IMG/VR virus record: IMGVR_UViG_3300032331_001568
Coordinates: 1 to 38,381 of that record
Reading direction: 5' to 3' (one strand)
Length of the DNA: 38,381 bases
Source: a virus
Below the pieces are notes generated by a model. That model ran no database searches and was not told where the DNA came from. It was given only the letters and a program-made list of their open reading frames with translations. Positions 31,480 through 37,995 of the stretch are shown here, one piece after another (position 1 is the first letter of the stretch; each line of letters opens with the position of its first letter). Made by a program: the position numbers and the translations under genes.

Positions 31480-31686
31480 ATGGATGCTGTTTGGGCTGCT
31501 GTCGTTACTGGTAGTTTTGGTCTGCTAGCAATCGTTGTTGCCAAACTAGGCAAAGAAAACCGTGCCGACCACGCCGTAGTGCAAGGCATCCTCAGAGGAA
31601 TGCACAAGTCTTTGAACCGTACAGAAGACAAAGTAGACAGAATTGACACTGCGCTCACAGACCATGTAAGGTCCAAGCACAACTAA
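31480..31686 (+). CDS. Membrane/coiled-coil protein of lysis cassette
   Basis: A 68-residue protein: one transmembrane helix (residues 4-24, VWAAVVTGSFGLLAIVVAKLG), then a charged coiled coil (RGMHKSLNRTEDKVDRIDTAL). This is the layout of DUF2746-like actinophage membrane proteins and of one half of spanin-type pairs. It starts one base after the endolysin stop. A lysis helper or second holin role is likely but unproven. Confidence 0.6.
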   Translation: MDAVWAAVVTGSFGLLAIVVAKLGKENRADHAVVQGILRGMHKSLNRTEDKVDRIDTALTDHVRSKHN

Positions 31687-31708
31687 ACCGATTGAAAGGT
31701 GCTTGCAA

Positions 31709-31900
31709 ATGGCGAGGGGATTCACTACCGTTGAACTCACACTTATCCGTGACAGTTTGCTGAAGGTCACACCTTCAAGAAACCAAGCTGACGAACTGTG
31801 GGAAATCATAGAGAAGTTGAACAAAACGATTGAGGGAGCGCACATTGAATACGCCAAAAAAGTCCGTGAAACCAAGCCTGCTACAAGAGATAAAAAGTAA
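31709..31900 (+). CDS. Hypothetical helical protein (63 aa)
   Basis: A 63-residue, charged, helical protein (ELTLIRDSLLKVTPSRNQADELWEIIEKLNKTI). The ATG at 31709 is chosen over a TTG at 31703 because AAAGG lies 9 bases before it. Nothing identifies a function. It is the first of a run of small genes after the lysis cassette. Confidence 0.6.
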   Translation: MARGFTTVELTLIRDSLLKVTPSRNQADELWEIIEKLNKTIEGAHIEYAKKVRETKPATRDKK

Positions 31901-31925
31901 CACAACAGTTACAGGGAGAATCCCG

Positions 31926-32111
31926 ATGCTGTTACAAATCATCAATAAACTAGACACCCAAGACAAAGCCGATCTTCTCGCTGCGTTAAACGACTACACT
32001 ATTTCTGCACCGGCAATTAGTCGGGCATTAGAAAACCGTGGTCATCGGATCAGTGTTGGTTCGATTAACTCTTATCGTAGAGGAGAACTTATACATGTCG
32101 CTCGCGGATGA
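31926..32111 (+). CDS. Small helix-turn-helix protein (61 aa)
   Basis: A 61-residue protein. Residues 25-52 (TISAPAISRALENRGHRISV followed by SINSYRRG) form a helix-turn-helix in which the recognition helix would be SVGSINSYRR. AGGGAGA (31911-31917) is a strong ribosome-binding site. Such single-domain proteins may be transcription regulators or adaptor-like DNA binders. The gene overlaps the next one by 17 bases, so the two are probably co-expressed. Confidence 0.7.
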   Translation: MLLQIINKLDTQDKADLLAALNDYTISAPAISRALENRGHRISVGSINSYRRGELIHVARG

Positions 32112-33081
32112 TTTACGGAAATCAAGCGCACCCGCTTGGCCGATCATTGGGCAAGGCAAACAGTATCGTGTTCCGAAACTTGCACCCAGTGTTGTTTCAA
32201 CAAACAAATATCAAACAGCCGTCATCTTGCCAGACATGCAACTCGGTTACTTTCATGCAAACAACGATGTGTTGGAACCGATACATGATGAGCAAGCCAT
32301 CGAGGTTGCGATGCGAATTGTTAAAGCATCTAAACCAAATCAAATCATTTTGGTGGGTGACAACTTAGACCTTTGTGAGTTTGGTAAGTACCGCTACACG
32401 CCAGCGTTCGCACGAACAACACAAGCAACGATAGACCGTGCAACAGAACTTTGCGCCCAGTTACGCACGATTGCACCACAAGCCAAGATCGTATGGATTG
32501 CAGGCAACCACGAAGAACGTCTCGGCAACTATGTGTTGGATTCAGCAGCAGCAGCGTTTGGGTTGCGTCGAGGCAAAGTACCCCACGAATGGCCTGTCAT
32601 GTCTGTTCCGTATCTATGTCGATTAGATGAGTTTGAGGTGACGTATCTCAGCGGATACCCAACTGGTGCGCATTGGATTAACGAGCGTCTGCATGTTATC
32701 CACGGTGACAAGGTTGCTTCCGGCGGTTCTACAGCACACAAATATTTGGCGACAGTAAAAACCTCGGTCATCTTCGGGCATATCCACAGGCGTGAATGGG
32801 CTGAACGAACCCGTGACGACCATGATGGGGCAAGAACTATCTTGGCTGTATCACCAGGATGTTTGGCGCGTACTGATGGTGCTGTGCCTTCGACCCGTGG
32901 TGGACATGATTTGGATGGCAGACCGTTGTACCGTTCAGAGGACTGGCAACAAGGTGTAGCTGTAGTGGAGTATGAACCTGGTGACGGTAATTTCAATTTA
33001 GAGTTAGTACCAATCAGGGATGGTTGGGCTAGGTGGCGTGGCGTAGATTATTTATCAACAAACCCGAAGGGAAACAAATGA
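32095..33081 (+). CDS. Calcineurin-like metallophosphoesterase
   Basis: A 328-residue protein with the metal-binding motifs of the family in order: DMQ (47-49, where DxH is usual), GDNLD (88-92), GNHEE (137-141), HGD (203-205) and GHIH (228-231). It should hydrolyse a phosphodiester or phosphomonoester bond; nuclease or nucleotide/ppGpp-type substrates are possible. AGAGGAGAA precedes the ATG. The His-to-Gln change in the first motif is unusual and may alter metal use. Confidence 0.85.
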   Translation: MSLADDLRKSSAPAWPIIGQGKQYRVPKLAPSVVSTNKYQTAVILPDMQLGYFHANNDVLEPIHDEQAIEVAMRIVKASKPNQIILVGDNLDLCEFGKYRYTPAFARTTQATIDRATELCAQLRTIAPQAKIVWIAGNHEERLGNYVLDSAAAAFGLRRGKVPHEWPVMSVPYLCRLDEFEVTYLSGYPTGAHWINERLHVIHGDKVASGGSTAHKYLATVKTSVIFGHIHRREWAERTRDDHDGARTILAVSPGCLARTDGAVPSTRGGHDLDGRPLYRSEDWQQGVAVVEYEPGDGNFNLELVPIRDGWARWRGVDYLSTNPKGNK

Positions 33082-33221
33082 GTTCAATGAAAGAGTTGGT
33101 GTATCAGCGTGAAACAGCAGCGTTTATGATCGCTGAACGTATGGAAGAAATTAAACAGTTGCGCTCAGAGATTGAGCGTTTGCGTCAACAGATTCGTGAT
33201 GTGAGAGCGAGCCTTGTATGA
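33078..33221 (+). CDS. Small coiled-coil protein (47 aa)
   Basis: A 47-residue protein, almost entirely one amphipathic helix with heptads (RMEEIKQLRSEIERLRQQIR), likely a dimeric coiled coil. Its ATG overlaps the phosphoesterase stop (ATGA) and its own end overlaps the next start. It may be a partner of its neighbours; no function can be assigned. Confidence 0.6.
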   Translation: MSSMKELVYQRETAAFMIAERMEEIKQLRSEIERLRQQIRDVRASLV

Positions 33222-33394
33222 GACTGTTCAACATTGGTGACAGGGTGATCATTGATGATGAGTCGGGGACTATTGAATCTGTGATCGTTGACGGACAGCA
33301 AACCAAATATGATGTGCGCTACGGACACACTTACATGCTTGCTGTTGATGTACCCGAAGATGAGATTGAACCGTGGATAGCAGACGAACAATGA
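33218..33394 (+). CDS. Small KOW/SH3-like protein (58 aa)
   Basis: A 58-residue protein opening RLFNIGDRVIIDDESGTIES followed by YDVRYG, the pattern of a KOW or SH3-like barrel (phi-x-G-D-x-V, then G-x-I/V). Such folds bind RNA polymerase factors, RNA or proteins. It is coupled on both sides by ATGA overlaps. Confidence 0.65.
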   Translation: MRLFNIGDRVIIDDESGTIESVIVDGQQTKYDVRYGHTYMLAVDVPEDEIEPWIADEQ

Positions 33395-33564
33395 TTTACC
33401 AAGTGAAATGTAACGCTTGTAAAGGTGTGATCGTTCACGACCCGAAGAACGTGACCGGCTGTTTGTGTGATTCGGATGCCCCGACATGGTGCGGTATCGG
33501 CAAAGACGGCAGGCTCATACATTATTCACAATCCGATATGTCAGTGATTGCGTACCCAGAATGA
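33391..33564 (+). CDS. Small zinc-ribbon protein (57 aa)
   Basis: A 57-residue protein with CNAC (7-10) and GCLCDSD (about 22-28), plus another Cys at 33, suggesting a zinc ribbon, then a short beta tail (KDGRLIHYSQSDMSVIAYPE). It resembles small phage proteins of the DUF7695 type (C-x2-C, later C-x-C), an identification I hold loosely. Overlapping starts and stops support a real gene. Confidence 0.65.
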   Translation: MIYQVKCNACKGVIVHDPKNVTGCLCDSDAPTWCGIGKDGRLIHYSQSDMSVIAYPE

Positions 33565-33659
33565 GTATCTTCGGTCGTCGCAACAACCCTTGCCCATGCA
33601 AGACACCCCTACCACAACAACCGTTCTGTGGTGATCGAGGGGTAGAAGATGACGACTGA
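33561..33659 (+). CDS. Micro-protein with CPC motif (32 aa)
   Basis: A 32-residue protein (starts MSIFGRRNNPCPCKTPLPQQ) whose ATG overlaps the preceding stop and whose end overlaps the next gene by 11 bases. Three cysteines and an acidic tail. Its reality rests on the coupling; it could also be a leader for the next gene. Confidence 0.4.
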   Translation: MSIFGRRNNPCPCKTPLPQQPFCGDRGVEDDD

Positions 33660-33897
33660 CCACGCATTCGTTCACATCACCTGGCTAGACGCACACTCCG
33701 GCACAGACCAATGGACACAAATCGAGAACCTAGACCAAGAAGGATGCCTGGTACACACAGCAGGATTCTTGTTACCAGACGCTAAAGCAGGCCATGTCAC
33801 CATCTACCAGTCACGAACCCCGAACAACGATGTAGACCATGTGCTACACGTACCTGTGGCTATGGTGCAAACAATCCAAACGATTGACTTGACTTAA
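33649..33897 (+). CDS. Hypothetical beta-rich protein (82 aa)
   Basis: An 82-residue protein with alternating strands (FVHITWLDA, EGCLVHTAGFLLPD, GHVTIYQSR, HVLHVPVAMVQTIQTI), consistent with a small beta barrel. GAGGGG lies before the ATG. It is the last gene before the promoter of the recombination cassette. Its function is unknown. Confidence 0.65.
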   Translation: MTTDHAFVHITWLDAHSGTDQWTQIENLDQEGCLVHTAGFLLPDAKAGHVTIYQSRTPNNDVDHVLHVPVAMVQTIQTIDLT

Positions 33898-33917
33898 CCC
33901 TGTTACACCCCTAGAGT
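33884..33917 (+). promoter_or_regulatory. Promoter of the recombination cassette
   Basis: TTGACT (33889-33894, with a second overlapping TTGACT at 33884-33889) is followed after 17 bases by TAGAGT (33912-33917), a TAnnnT -10 box. AAGGAG (33936-33941) then precedes the exonuclease gene. Confidence 0.6.
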
Positions 33918-33946
33918 AAACCTAACTGCAACGACAAGGAGAAATC

Positions 33947-34894
33947 ATGCAGAACAGATACACAATCCCAAAGCCACCACACGGCAGCCAAGAATGGTTG
34001 AACGCACGATGGCAAAACGATGAAGGTCTAGCACGGATCACAGCATCCGTGGCCGCCGTAGTTCACAACGAACACCGCTTCACCACACCAGCAGACCTCG
34101 CAGTAGAACTCTTGGCAAAGATACCCCCCGTGCCAAAAGAACAAAACGATGCGATGCGTCGAGGAACAATCCTTGAAGGGCCACTCATGTTGTGGGCATC
34201 AGAAATCCTGAACGTCACCATTAGCGAACCACAAGACTTGTACTGCTACGAAGAAGAAGGCGTACGCCTGATGGCAACATTGGATGGCAAAGATTTGTCA
34301 GGAAAAATCTATGAACTGAAAACCTATAACAAAAGGTGGAACGGTCAACTCCCCCCATATTGGAAATGGCAAGGAGTACAACAAGCGATCTGCGCTGATA
34401 CAAACGAAATCACATGGATCGTTTTTGACTCCGATCTTCAACTGCAATTCCACACACAAACCGTCACATCCGACGAACGCCAACAACACATAGACGCAGT
34501 ACGCAAATTCTTGGGGTTCATCGACATGGGGATGATGCCGGAAGGTGCTGACCCCACCTACGACAACGTTTCGGCTTTGTACCCCGAAGGATATGAGAAC
34601 ACTGTTGTCTTGGGCCATGAGGTATACAACACTTTAGAGCGTCTGTCTATCGCCAAAGAACAAATCAAATCTGCTGAAGCAGTACGCGACCAGTTGCAAG
34701 GTGAGTTGGGGATGCTGCTCGGTGACGCAGAGTACGGCTCGATTGATGGGGTGCAGGTCGTATCGTGGAAGAACTCGTCACGTACATCGTTTGATGCTAA
34801 ACAGTTTGAGAAAGAACATCCGGCTTTACACGCAAAGTTTAAGAAAACATCAACCTTCCGCACTATGCGGATCACAGCAAAGGAGAGCAAATGA
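33947..34894 (+). CDS. YqaJ-type exonuclease
   Basis: A 315-residue nuclease of the lambda-exonuclease/RecE group. Landmarks: GSQEWLNARW (13-22) and ITASVAAVV (31-39) for the substrate-binding start, Glu77 in ILEGPL, Asp113 in TLDG, and the ELK triad at 123-125 (YELKT). It should degrade one strand of dsDNA ends to give 3' tails for the annealing protein encoded downstream. Its size is slightly above the family average because of a C-terminal helical domain (about 225-315). Confidence 0.88.
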   Translation: MQNRYTIPKPPHGSQEWLNARWQNDEGLARITASVAAVVHNEHRFTTPADLAVELLAKIPPVPKEQNDAMRRGTILEGPLMLWASEILNVTISEPQDLYCYEEEGVRLMATLDGKDLSGKIYELKTYNKRWNGQLPPYWKWQGVQQAICADTNEITWIVFDSDLQLQFHTQTVTSDERQQHIDAVRKFLGFIDMGMMPEGADPTYDNVSALYPEGYENTVVLGHEVYNTLERLSIAKEQIKSAEAVRDQLQGELGMLLGDAEYGSIDGVQVVSWKNSSRTSFDAKQFEKEHPALHAKFKKTSTFRTMRITAKESK

Positions 34895-35163
34895 TAGATG
34901 ATTCAGATGTATTCGCAGTCAACCCATACCGCATGATGTCACAGGAGCAAACGGTTGCCATGTTTGAACACATGGAATTAGACGAACTACTGCTGTGTGT
35001 AGGCACATACCTCCTTACCGCAACAAAAGGCGAACAGGGTGTAAGTGTCAACGAAACTATGGCAGAACTCTCCAACCTATGCCCACATGAACTTGCAGTC
35101 AAATGTTTCAAGTTCACAGACCAACTCGTAATAAAAGCACAACTAACAAAAAGGAACAACTAA
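34891..35163 (+). CDS. Hypothetical recombination-cassette protein
   Basis: A 90-residue acidic, helical protein (QEQTVAMFEHMELDELLLCVGTYLLTATKG), start overlapping the exonuclease stop (ATGA) and placed one base before the annealing protein gene. Conserved position suggests an accessory factor of the exonuclease/annealase pair. No motif was recognised. Confidence 0.6.
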   Translation: MIDDSDVFAVNPYRMMSQEQTVAMFEHMELDELLLCVGTYLLTATKGEQGVSVNETMAELSNLCPHELAVKCFKFTDQLVIKAQLTKRNN

Positions 35164-35164
35164 A

Positions 35165-36127
35165 ATGAAACTGGAAGAAATCCTCGGAGCATACGGTGTG
35201 CCAGACCCAAAGATCGTTGGCAAACTACCAAAGGCAGGCACCTCGCTTGATTTTGTCGGGCATGCGGACATTACACGAATCTTGTTGGAGATTGACCCGA
35301 CATGGCGTTGGGTTCCTATCGCATGGGATAACGGTCGACCATCAATCCATGTTGAGAACGGCATCGCAACCATGTGGGGTGAACTCACAATTCTTGGACA
35401 AGCCCGCCTGGGTGTTGGTTCGGTTCGTGCAGACAAACAAGAATTAGACAAAGAACTTATCGGTGACTTCCTTCGTAACGCTGCGATGCGTTTCGGTATC
35501 TGTCTATCGTTGTGGACTAAACAAGAATGGGATGATGTATCCCACATCACAACTAAACCGATGCCTAAAGTTGCAACACCAGCACCCCAGGCAAAACCTG
35601 CGACCGACGCTAACCCGTTGGTATCAGCAGAGAACATCGAACGGTTCAAAGGTGCATGTGCAGAGGTTGCTTTGGATTGGCGCGAAGTAGCCAACACTGC
35701 CGGAGTCAACCTTGACAACTTGCATGAATCCGATATGGATTTGTTACGTGCCGCATATGCCACAGCCAAGAAAGCGTTATACGCACCGAAACCTGTTGTT
35801 GAACCTGAAGTAATGGATGACTTCAACCCTGCATACAACACTGAAGAAGCATTAGCCACAGTGGTTGACCTGTTCGTGGGTGCAGAAGTGATCGAACCAT
35901 CACGCAGCAACCACCCTGCGAACGGCACACCACAAATCAAAGAACCAAACGCATCGGCCACACCGCCACAATTAGGCAAACTTCGTGCGTTATGCAGTGG
36001 TGCAGGTATCAACAGTAAAGAAGACCAGCTCTCAATGGCATCAGATCACACGAAACGAACCATCACATCGTTCAATGATATAACCAAAAAAGAGGCATCA
36101 GAACTCATCAGCATCCTCGCACCGTGA
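35165..36127 (+). CDS. Single-strand annealing protein
   Basis: A 320-residue protein. Residues 28-115 (DFVGHADITRILLEIDPTWRW, GQARLGVGSVRADKQELDKE and ELIGDFLRNAAMRFGI) match an actinophage annealase core related to Sak/Rad52- or RecT-like recombinases. A Pro/Ala linker (135-150) and a C-terminal adaptor (about 265-320: PPQLGKLRALCSGAGI, then KRTITSFNDITKKEASELI) follow, as in other annealing proteins. Downstream of an exonuclease, it should pair the single strands during recombination or replication. Confidence 0.78.
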   Translation: MKLEEILGAYGVPDPKIVGKLPKAGTSLDFVGHADITRILLEIDPTWRWVPIAWDNGRPSIHVENGIATMWGELTILGQARLGVGSVRADKQELDKELIGDFLRNAAMRFGICLSLWTKQEWDDVSHITTKPMPKVATPAPQAKPATDANPLVSAENIERFKGACAEVALDWREVANTAGVNLDNLHESDMDLLRAAYATAKKALYAPKPVVEPEVMDDFNPAYNTEEALATVVDLFVGAEVIEPSRSNHPANGTPQIKEPNASATPPQLGKLRALCSGAGINSKEDQLSMASDHTKRTITSFNDITKKEASELISILAP

Positions 36128-36459
36128 GCAAAAACAAATCTAAAGGCACAGCCTTCGAGACACTCATCGTTGACTATCTGAAACAGTTTTATCCGAACTG
36201 TGAACGACGCGCACTACAAGGAGCGTTAGACAAAGGTGACATCACCGGTGTAGACAACCGCTTGGTTTTTGAATGCAAATCCCACAACACCCTCAACTTC
36301 TCTGGCTGGCTGAAAGAAGCCGAAACAGAACGGATAAACGCCAACGCAGAAGTTGGGGTTGTGGTTGCCAAACGTCGAGGGTATGGTAAAGCCGAAGATC
36401 AGTACGTGGTACTCACCGTAAAAGATTTGATCAAGCTGTTAAACATTACTGAATACTGA
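36124..36459 (+). CDS. PD-(D/E)XK Holliday-junction resolvase-like nuclease
   Basis: A 111-residue nuclease, GTG start overlapping the annealase stop. Active-site residues are visible: Glu12 (KGTAFETL), Asp39 (GDITGV), and Glu50-x-Lys52 (FECKS). The pattern RRALQGALDKGDITG is typical of small phage resolvases/VRR-like enzymes. It probably resolves branched DNA made by the exonuclease/annealase pair before packaging. Confidence 0.82.
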   Translation: MSKNKSKGTAFETLIVDYLKQFYPNCERRALQGALDKGDITGVDNRLVFECKSHNTLNFSGWLKEAETERINANAEVGVVVAKRRGYGKAEDQYVVLTVKDLIKLLNITEY

Positions 36460-36463
36460 TGTA

Positions 36464-36546
36464 ACAACAACATTCAGGGTACGCTCCCTCATAACCGGCG
36501 CGTGTTGTTGTCCCCTAGCCATTGTCTGATCGCGGTGGACTAGGGG
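36464..36546 (+). other. Two consecutive hairpins in 141-base gap
   Basis: ACAACAACA (36464-36472) pairs with TGTTGTTGT (36503-36511), enclosing an AGGG/CCCT stem. Directly after it CCCCTAG (36512-36518) pairs with CTAGGGG (36540-36546). The last arm could instead pair with ACCCT at about 36551-36555. The gap lies between resolvase and the exported lytic protein. Confidence 0.55.
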
Positions 36547-36580
36547 TAAAACCCTTTACAAGTAAGCAACTCGACCTTTT

Positions 36581-36589
36581 TGCTATGAT
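36581..36589 (+). promoter_or_regulatory. Extended -10 promoter element
   Basis: TGCTATGAT: TG at -15/-14 and a TATGAT -10 box (36584-36589) form an extended -10; no strong -35 is seen. It overlaps AGGAGA (36590-36595), the ribosome-binding site of the gene at 36601, so any transcript from it would be almost leaderless and may lack part of that site. It may serve the genes after the one at 36601. Confidence 0.3.
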
Positions 36590-36600
36590 AGGAGACACCA

Positions 36601-37122
36601 ATGCGAAACCTTGTACGGCTATTTGCCGTTTCTATGGTAGGGATTATCACCTTCGGCAGCATAGTTTCAGCAGCCAAAGCCCCTTTGCCAACCCCTGAAC
36701 CTCTTAGCGTGGCTCTCCGTGCGTCTGACAGTGTGCCTGAACCTGACATCGTGTTCCGTCACGGCGACATCTCATGGCTACCAGAACTAGCTGCTAAAGC
36801 AGGCTGGCCACCTGAAACATGGCAACGCTTGGGTGAAATAATCTTACGCGAATCCGGCGGATGCCCGACCCGTATCGGCGGCTCGGTAGTCGATGAGGAT
36901 TGCAACTTCATTCGCATGGCAACCATGACCCACCCTTCAGATAGCGGCCTACTGATGATTAACGGTATTAACTGGGATTTGAAGCGAACCCAATTTGCAA
37001 TCGTCTGTGTTCGTATGGGAGTATGTACCCAGGAGGCGTTAATGAACCCGATAACAAACCTACGTGCTGGCAAACTACTGTTCGATGTGGCAGGCTGGAG
37101 TCCATGGAATCCACAGAAATGA
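36601..37122 (+). CDS. Exported lytic transglycosylase-like protein
   Basis: A 173-residue protein with a signal peptide (residues 1-25, RNLVR then a hydrophobic core, end VSAAKA) and an SLT-type fold: ILRESGG (81-87, catalytic Glu84 followed by Ser), DSGLLMINGINW (114-125) and NPITNLRAGKLLF (149-161). It should cleave the glycan strand of peptidoglycan outside the membrane. Cysteines 88, 101, 136 and 142 could form two disulphides, fitting an extracellular enzyme. It is not in the lysis cassette and is exported without a holin. Confidence 0.8.
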   Translation: MRNLVRLFAVSMVGIITFGSIVSAAKAPLPTPEPLSVALRASDSVPEPDIVFRHGDISWLPELAAKAGWPPETWQRLGEIILRESGGCPTRIGGSVVDEDCNFIRMATMTHPSDSGLLMINGINWDLKRTQFAIVCVRMGVCTQEALMNPITNLRAGKLLFDVAGWSPWNPQK

Positions 37123-37406
37123 GCTTGCTAGACAACTTCATTAACGAACTAAAAGACAACAACTTCGGTTGGCAAAACAAAGCAGAATGCCGAGGCGAAC
37201 TCACCGAACTGTTCTTCATGGACATTGAAGAAATATCTATCAACCACATCAAGATGCGTGAAGCCCGCGCAATCTGCGACCGATGCCAAGTAAAAAAACA
37301 ATGCCTTGACTTTGCTCTAGTAAACAACATAGATTATGGGGTATGGGGTGGCACATCCCCACATCAACGGAAAGGTATGCGCAGTGAGCAACGAAACAGA
37401 GTTTGA
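37119..37406 (+). CDS. whiB: WhiB-like transcription regulator
   Basis: A 95-residue protein with the complete WhiB signature: Cys24, Cys53, Cys56 and Cys62 (AICDRCQVKKQC) for a [4Fe-4S] cluster, then GVWGG (74-78) and a basic C-terminus (RKGMRSEQRNR). WhiB proteins bind the host sigma factor and alter promoter choice. The ATG 37119 overlaps the previous stop (ATGA); ATG 37104 with GGAG is an alternative. A phage copy can compete with host WhiB proteins, as shown for a mycobacteriophage WhiB (WhiBTM4). Confidence 0.92.
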   Translation: MSLLDNFINELKDNNFGWQNKAECRGELTELFFMDIEEISINHIKMREARAICDRCQVKKQCLDFALVNNIDYGVWGGTSPHQRKGMRSEQRNRV

Positions 37407-37599
37407 ACTTGAATACTGGCAGGATCGAGTAGACGCACTCGCTGTCACCAACCAAGCGTTACAAGAAGAACGTGACCGCTACATGGATGCAGCCGAATCG
37501 CTCGCCAAAGAACTTGACGCACTCAAAGCAACAATGAAACAAGCCGAGTCTGTCATCTCACGGCTACGAACCCACATCGCACAAGGCGTAGAACTTTAA
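37384..37599 (+). CDS. Coiled-coil protein (71 aa)
   Basis: A 71-residue helical protein (VTNQALQEERDRYMDAAESL, then DALKATMKQAESVISRLRTH), likely a long dimeric coiled coil. The GTG at 37384 is chosen for GGAAAGG about 8 bases upstream; the gene overlaps the WhiB end by 23 bases. The partner is unknown. Confidence 0.6.
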   Translation: MSNETEFELEYWQDRVDALAVTNQALQEERDRYMDAAESLAKELDALKATMKQAESVISRLRTHIAQGVEL

Positions 37600-37617
37600 G
37601 CAACGCCGAGGGGCAAC

Positions 37618-37995
37618 ATGAAACCAGTACACATCGAACTTTTCATTGACCGGCTCTGCGGCCTGTTCCCGACAACTAACATCGCACGTAACACGTTGAA
37701 ATCTGCGTGGACACGCGACGACATCATGCTTGACGCATCAGAAGAAGACGGTAAAGCCGTACTCAAACTATGTGAATCACTATCCAAATTCCCTGCCTCA
37801 ATCGGCGAAGTACGCCACATGTTTCGACAAGTTGGCGGTCACATTGGTGGCACATTTGGCTGCGAACTTTGTGACTTTACAGGATGGGATGTTGGCAGAC
37901 AAACCATTGACCGTGTAGAAACGTTTTACACAATGGAATTTATGGGCGGCACATACGGCTATGTAAAACCATGCGAATGCAGGAAAGCAGCATGA
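37618..37995 (+). CDS. Helicase-loader-like protein with zinc motif
   Basis: A 125-residue protein. The N-terminal helical half (IELFIDRLCGLFP, LKSAWTRDDIM, LCESLSKFPASIGEVRHMF) resembles the G39P-type helicase loader/inhibitor domain ('FP---E-'). The C-terminal half is a zinc-ribbon candidate: CELC (82-85), TGWD, then YVKPCEC (115-121). GAGGGG precedes the ATG. It would help bring the replicative helicase to DNA; the match is by pattern only. Confidence 0.55.
   Translation: MKPVHIELFIDRLCGLFPTTNIARNTLKSAWTRDDIMLDASEEDGKAVLKLCESLSKFPASIGEVRHMFRQVGGHIGGTFGCELCDFTGWDVGRQTIDRVETFYTMEFMGGTYGYVKPCECRKAA

Noticed and set aside
35143-36012. Reverse-strand open frame of 289 codons opposite the annealing protein
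   Set aside because: It lies antisense to a gene with clear family motifs, and the product has no recognisable pattern.
36555-36589. TTTACA plus TATGAT as a complete promoter
   Set aside because: The spacer of 23 bases is too long; only the extended -10 element was kept.
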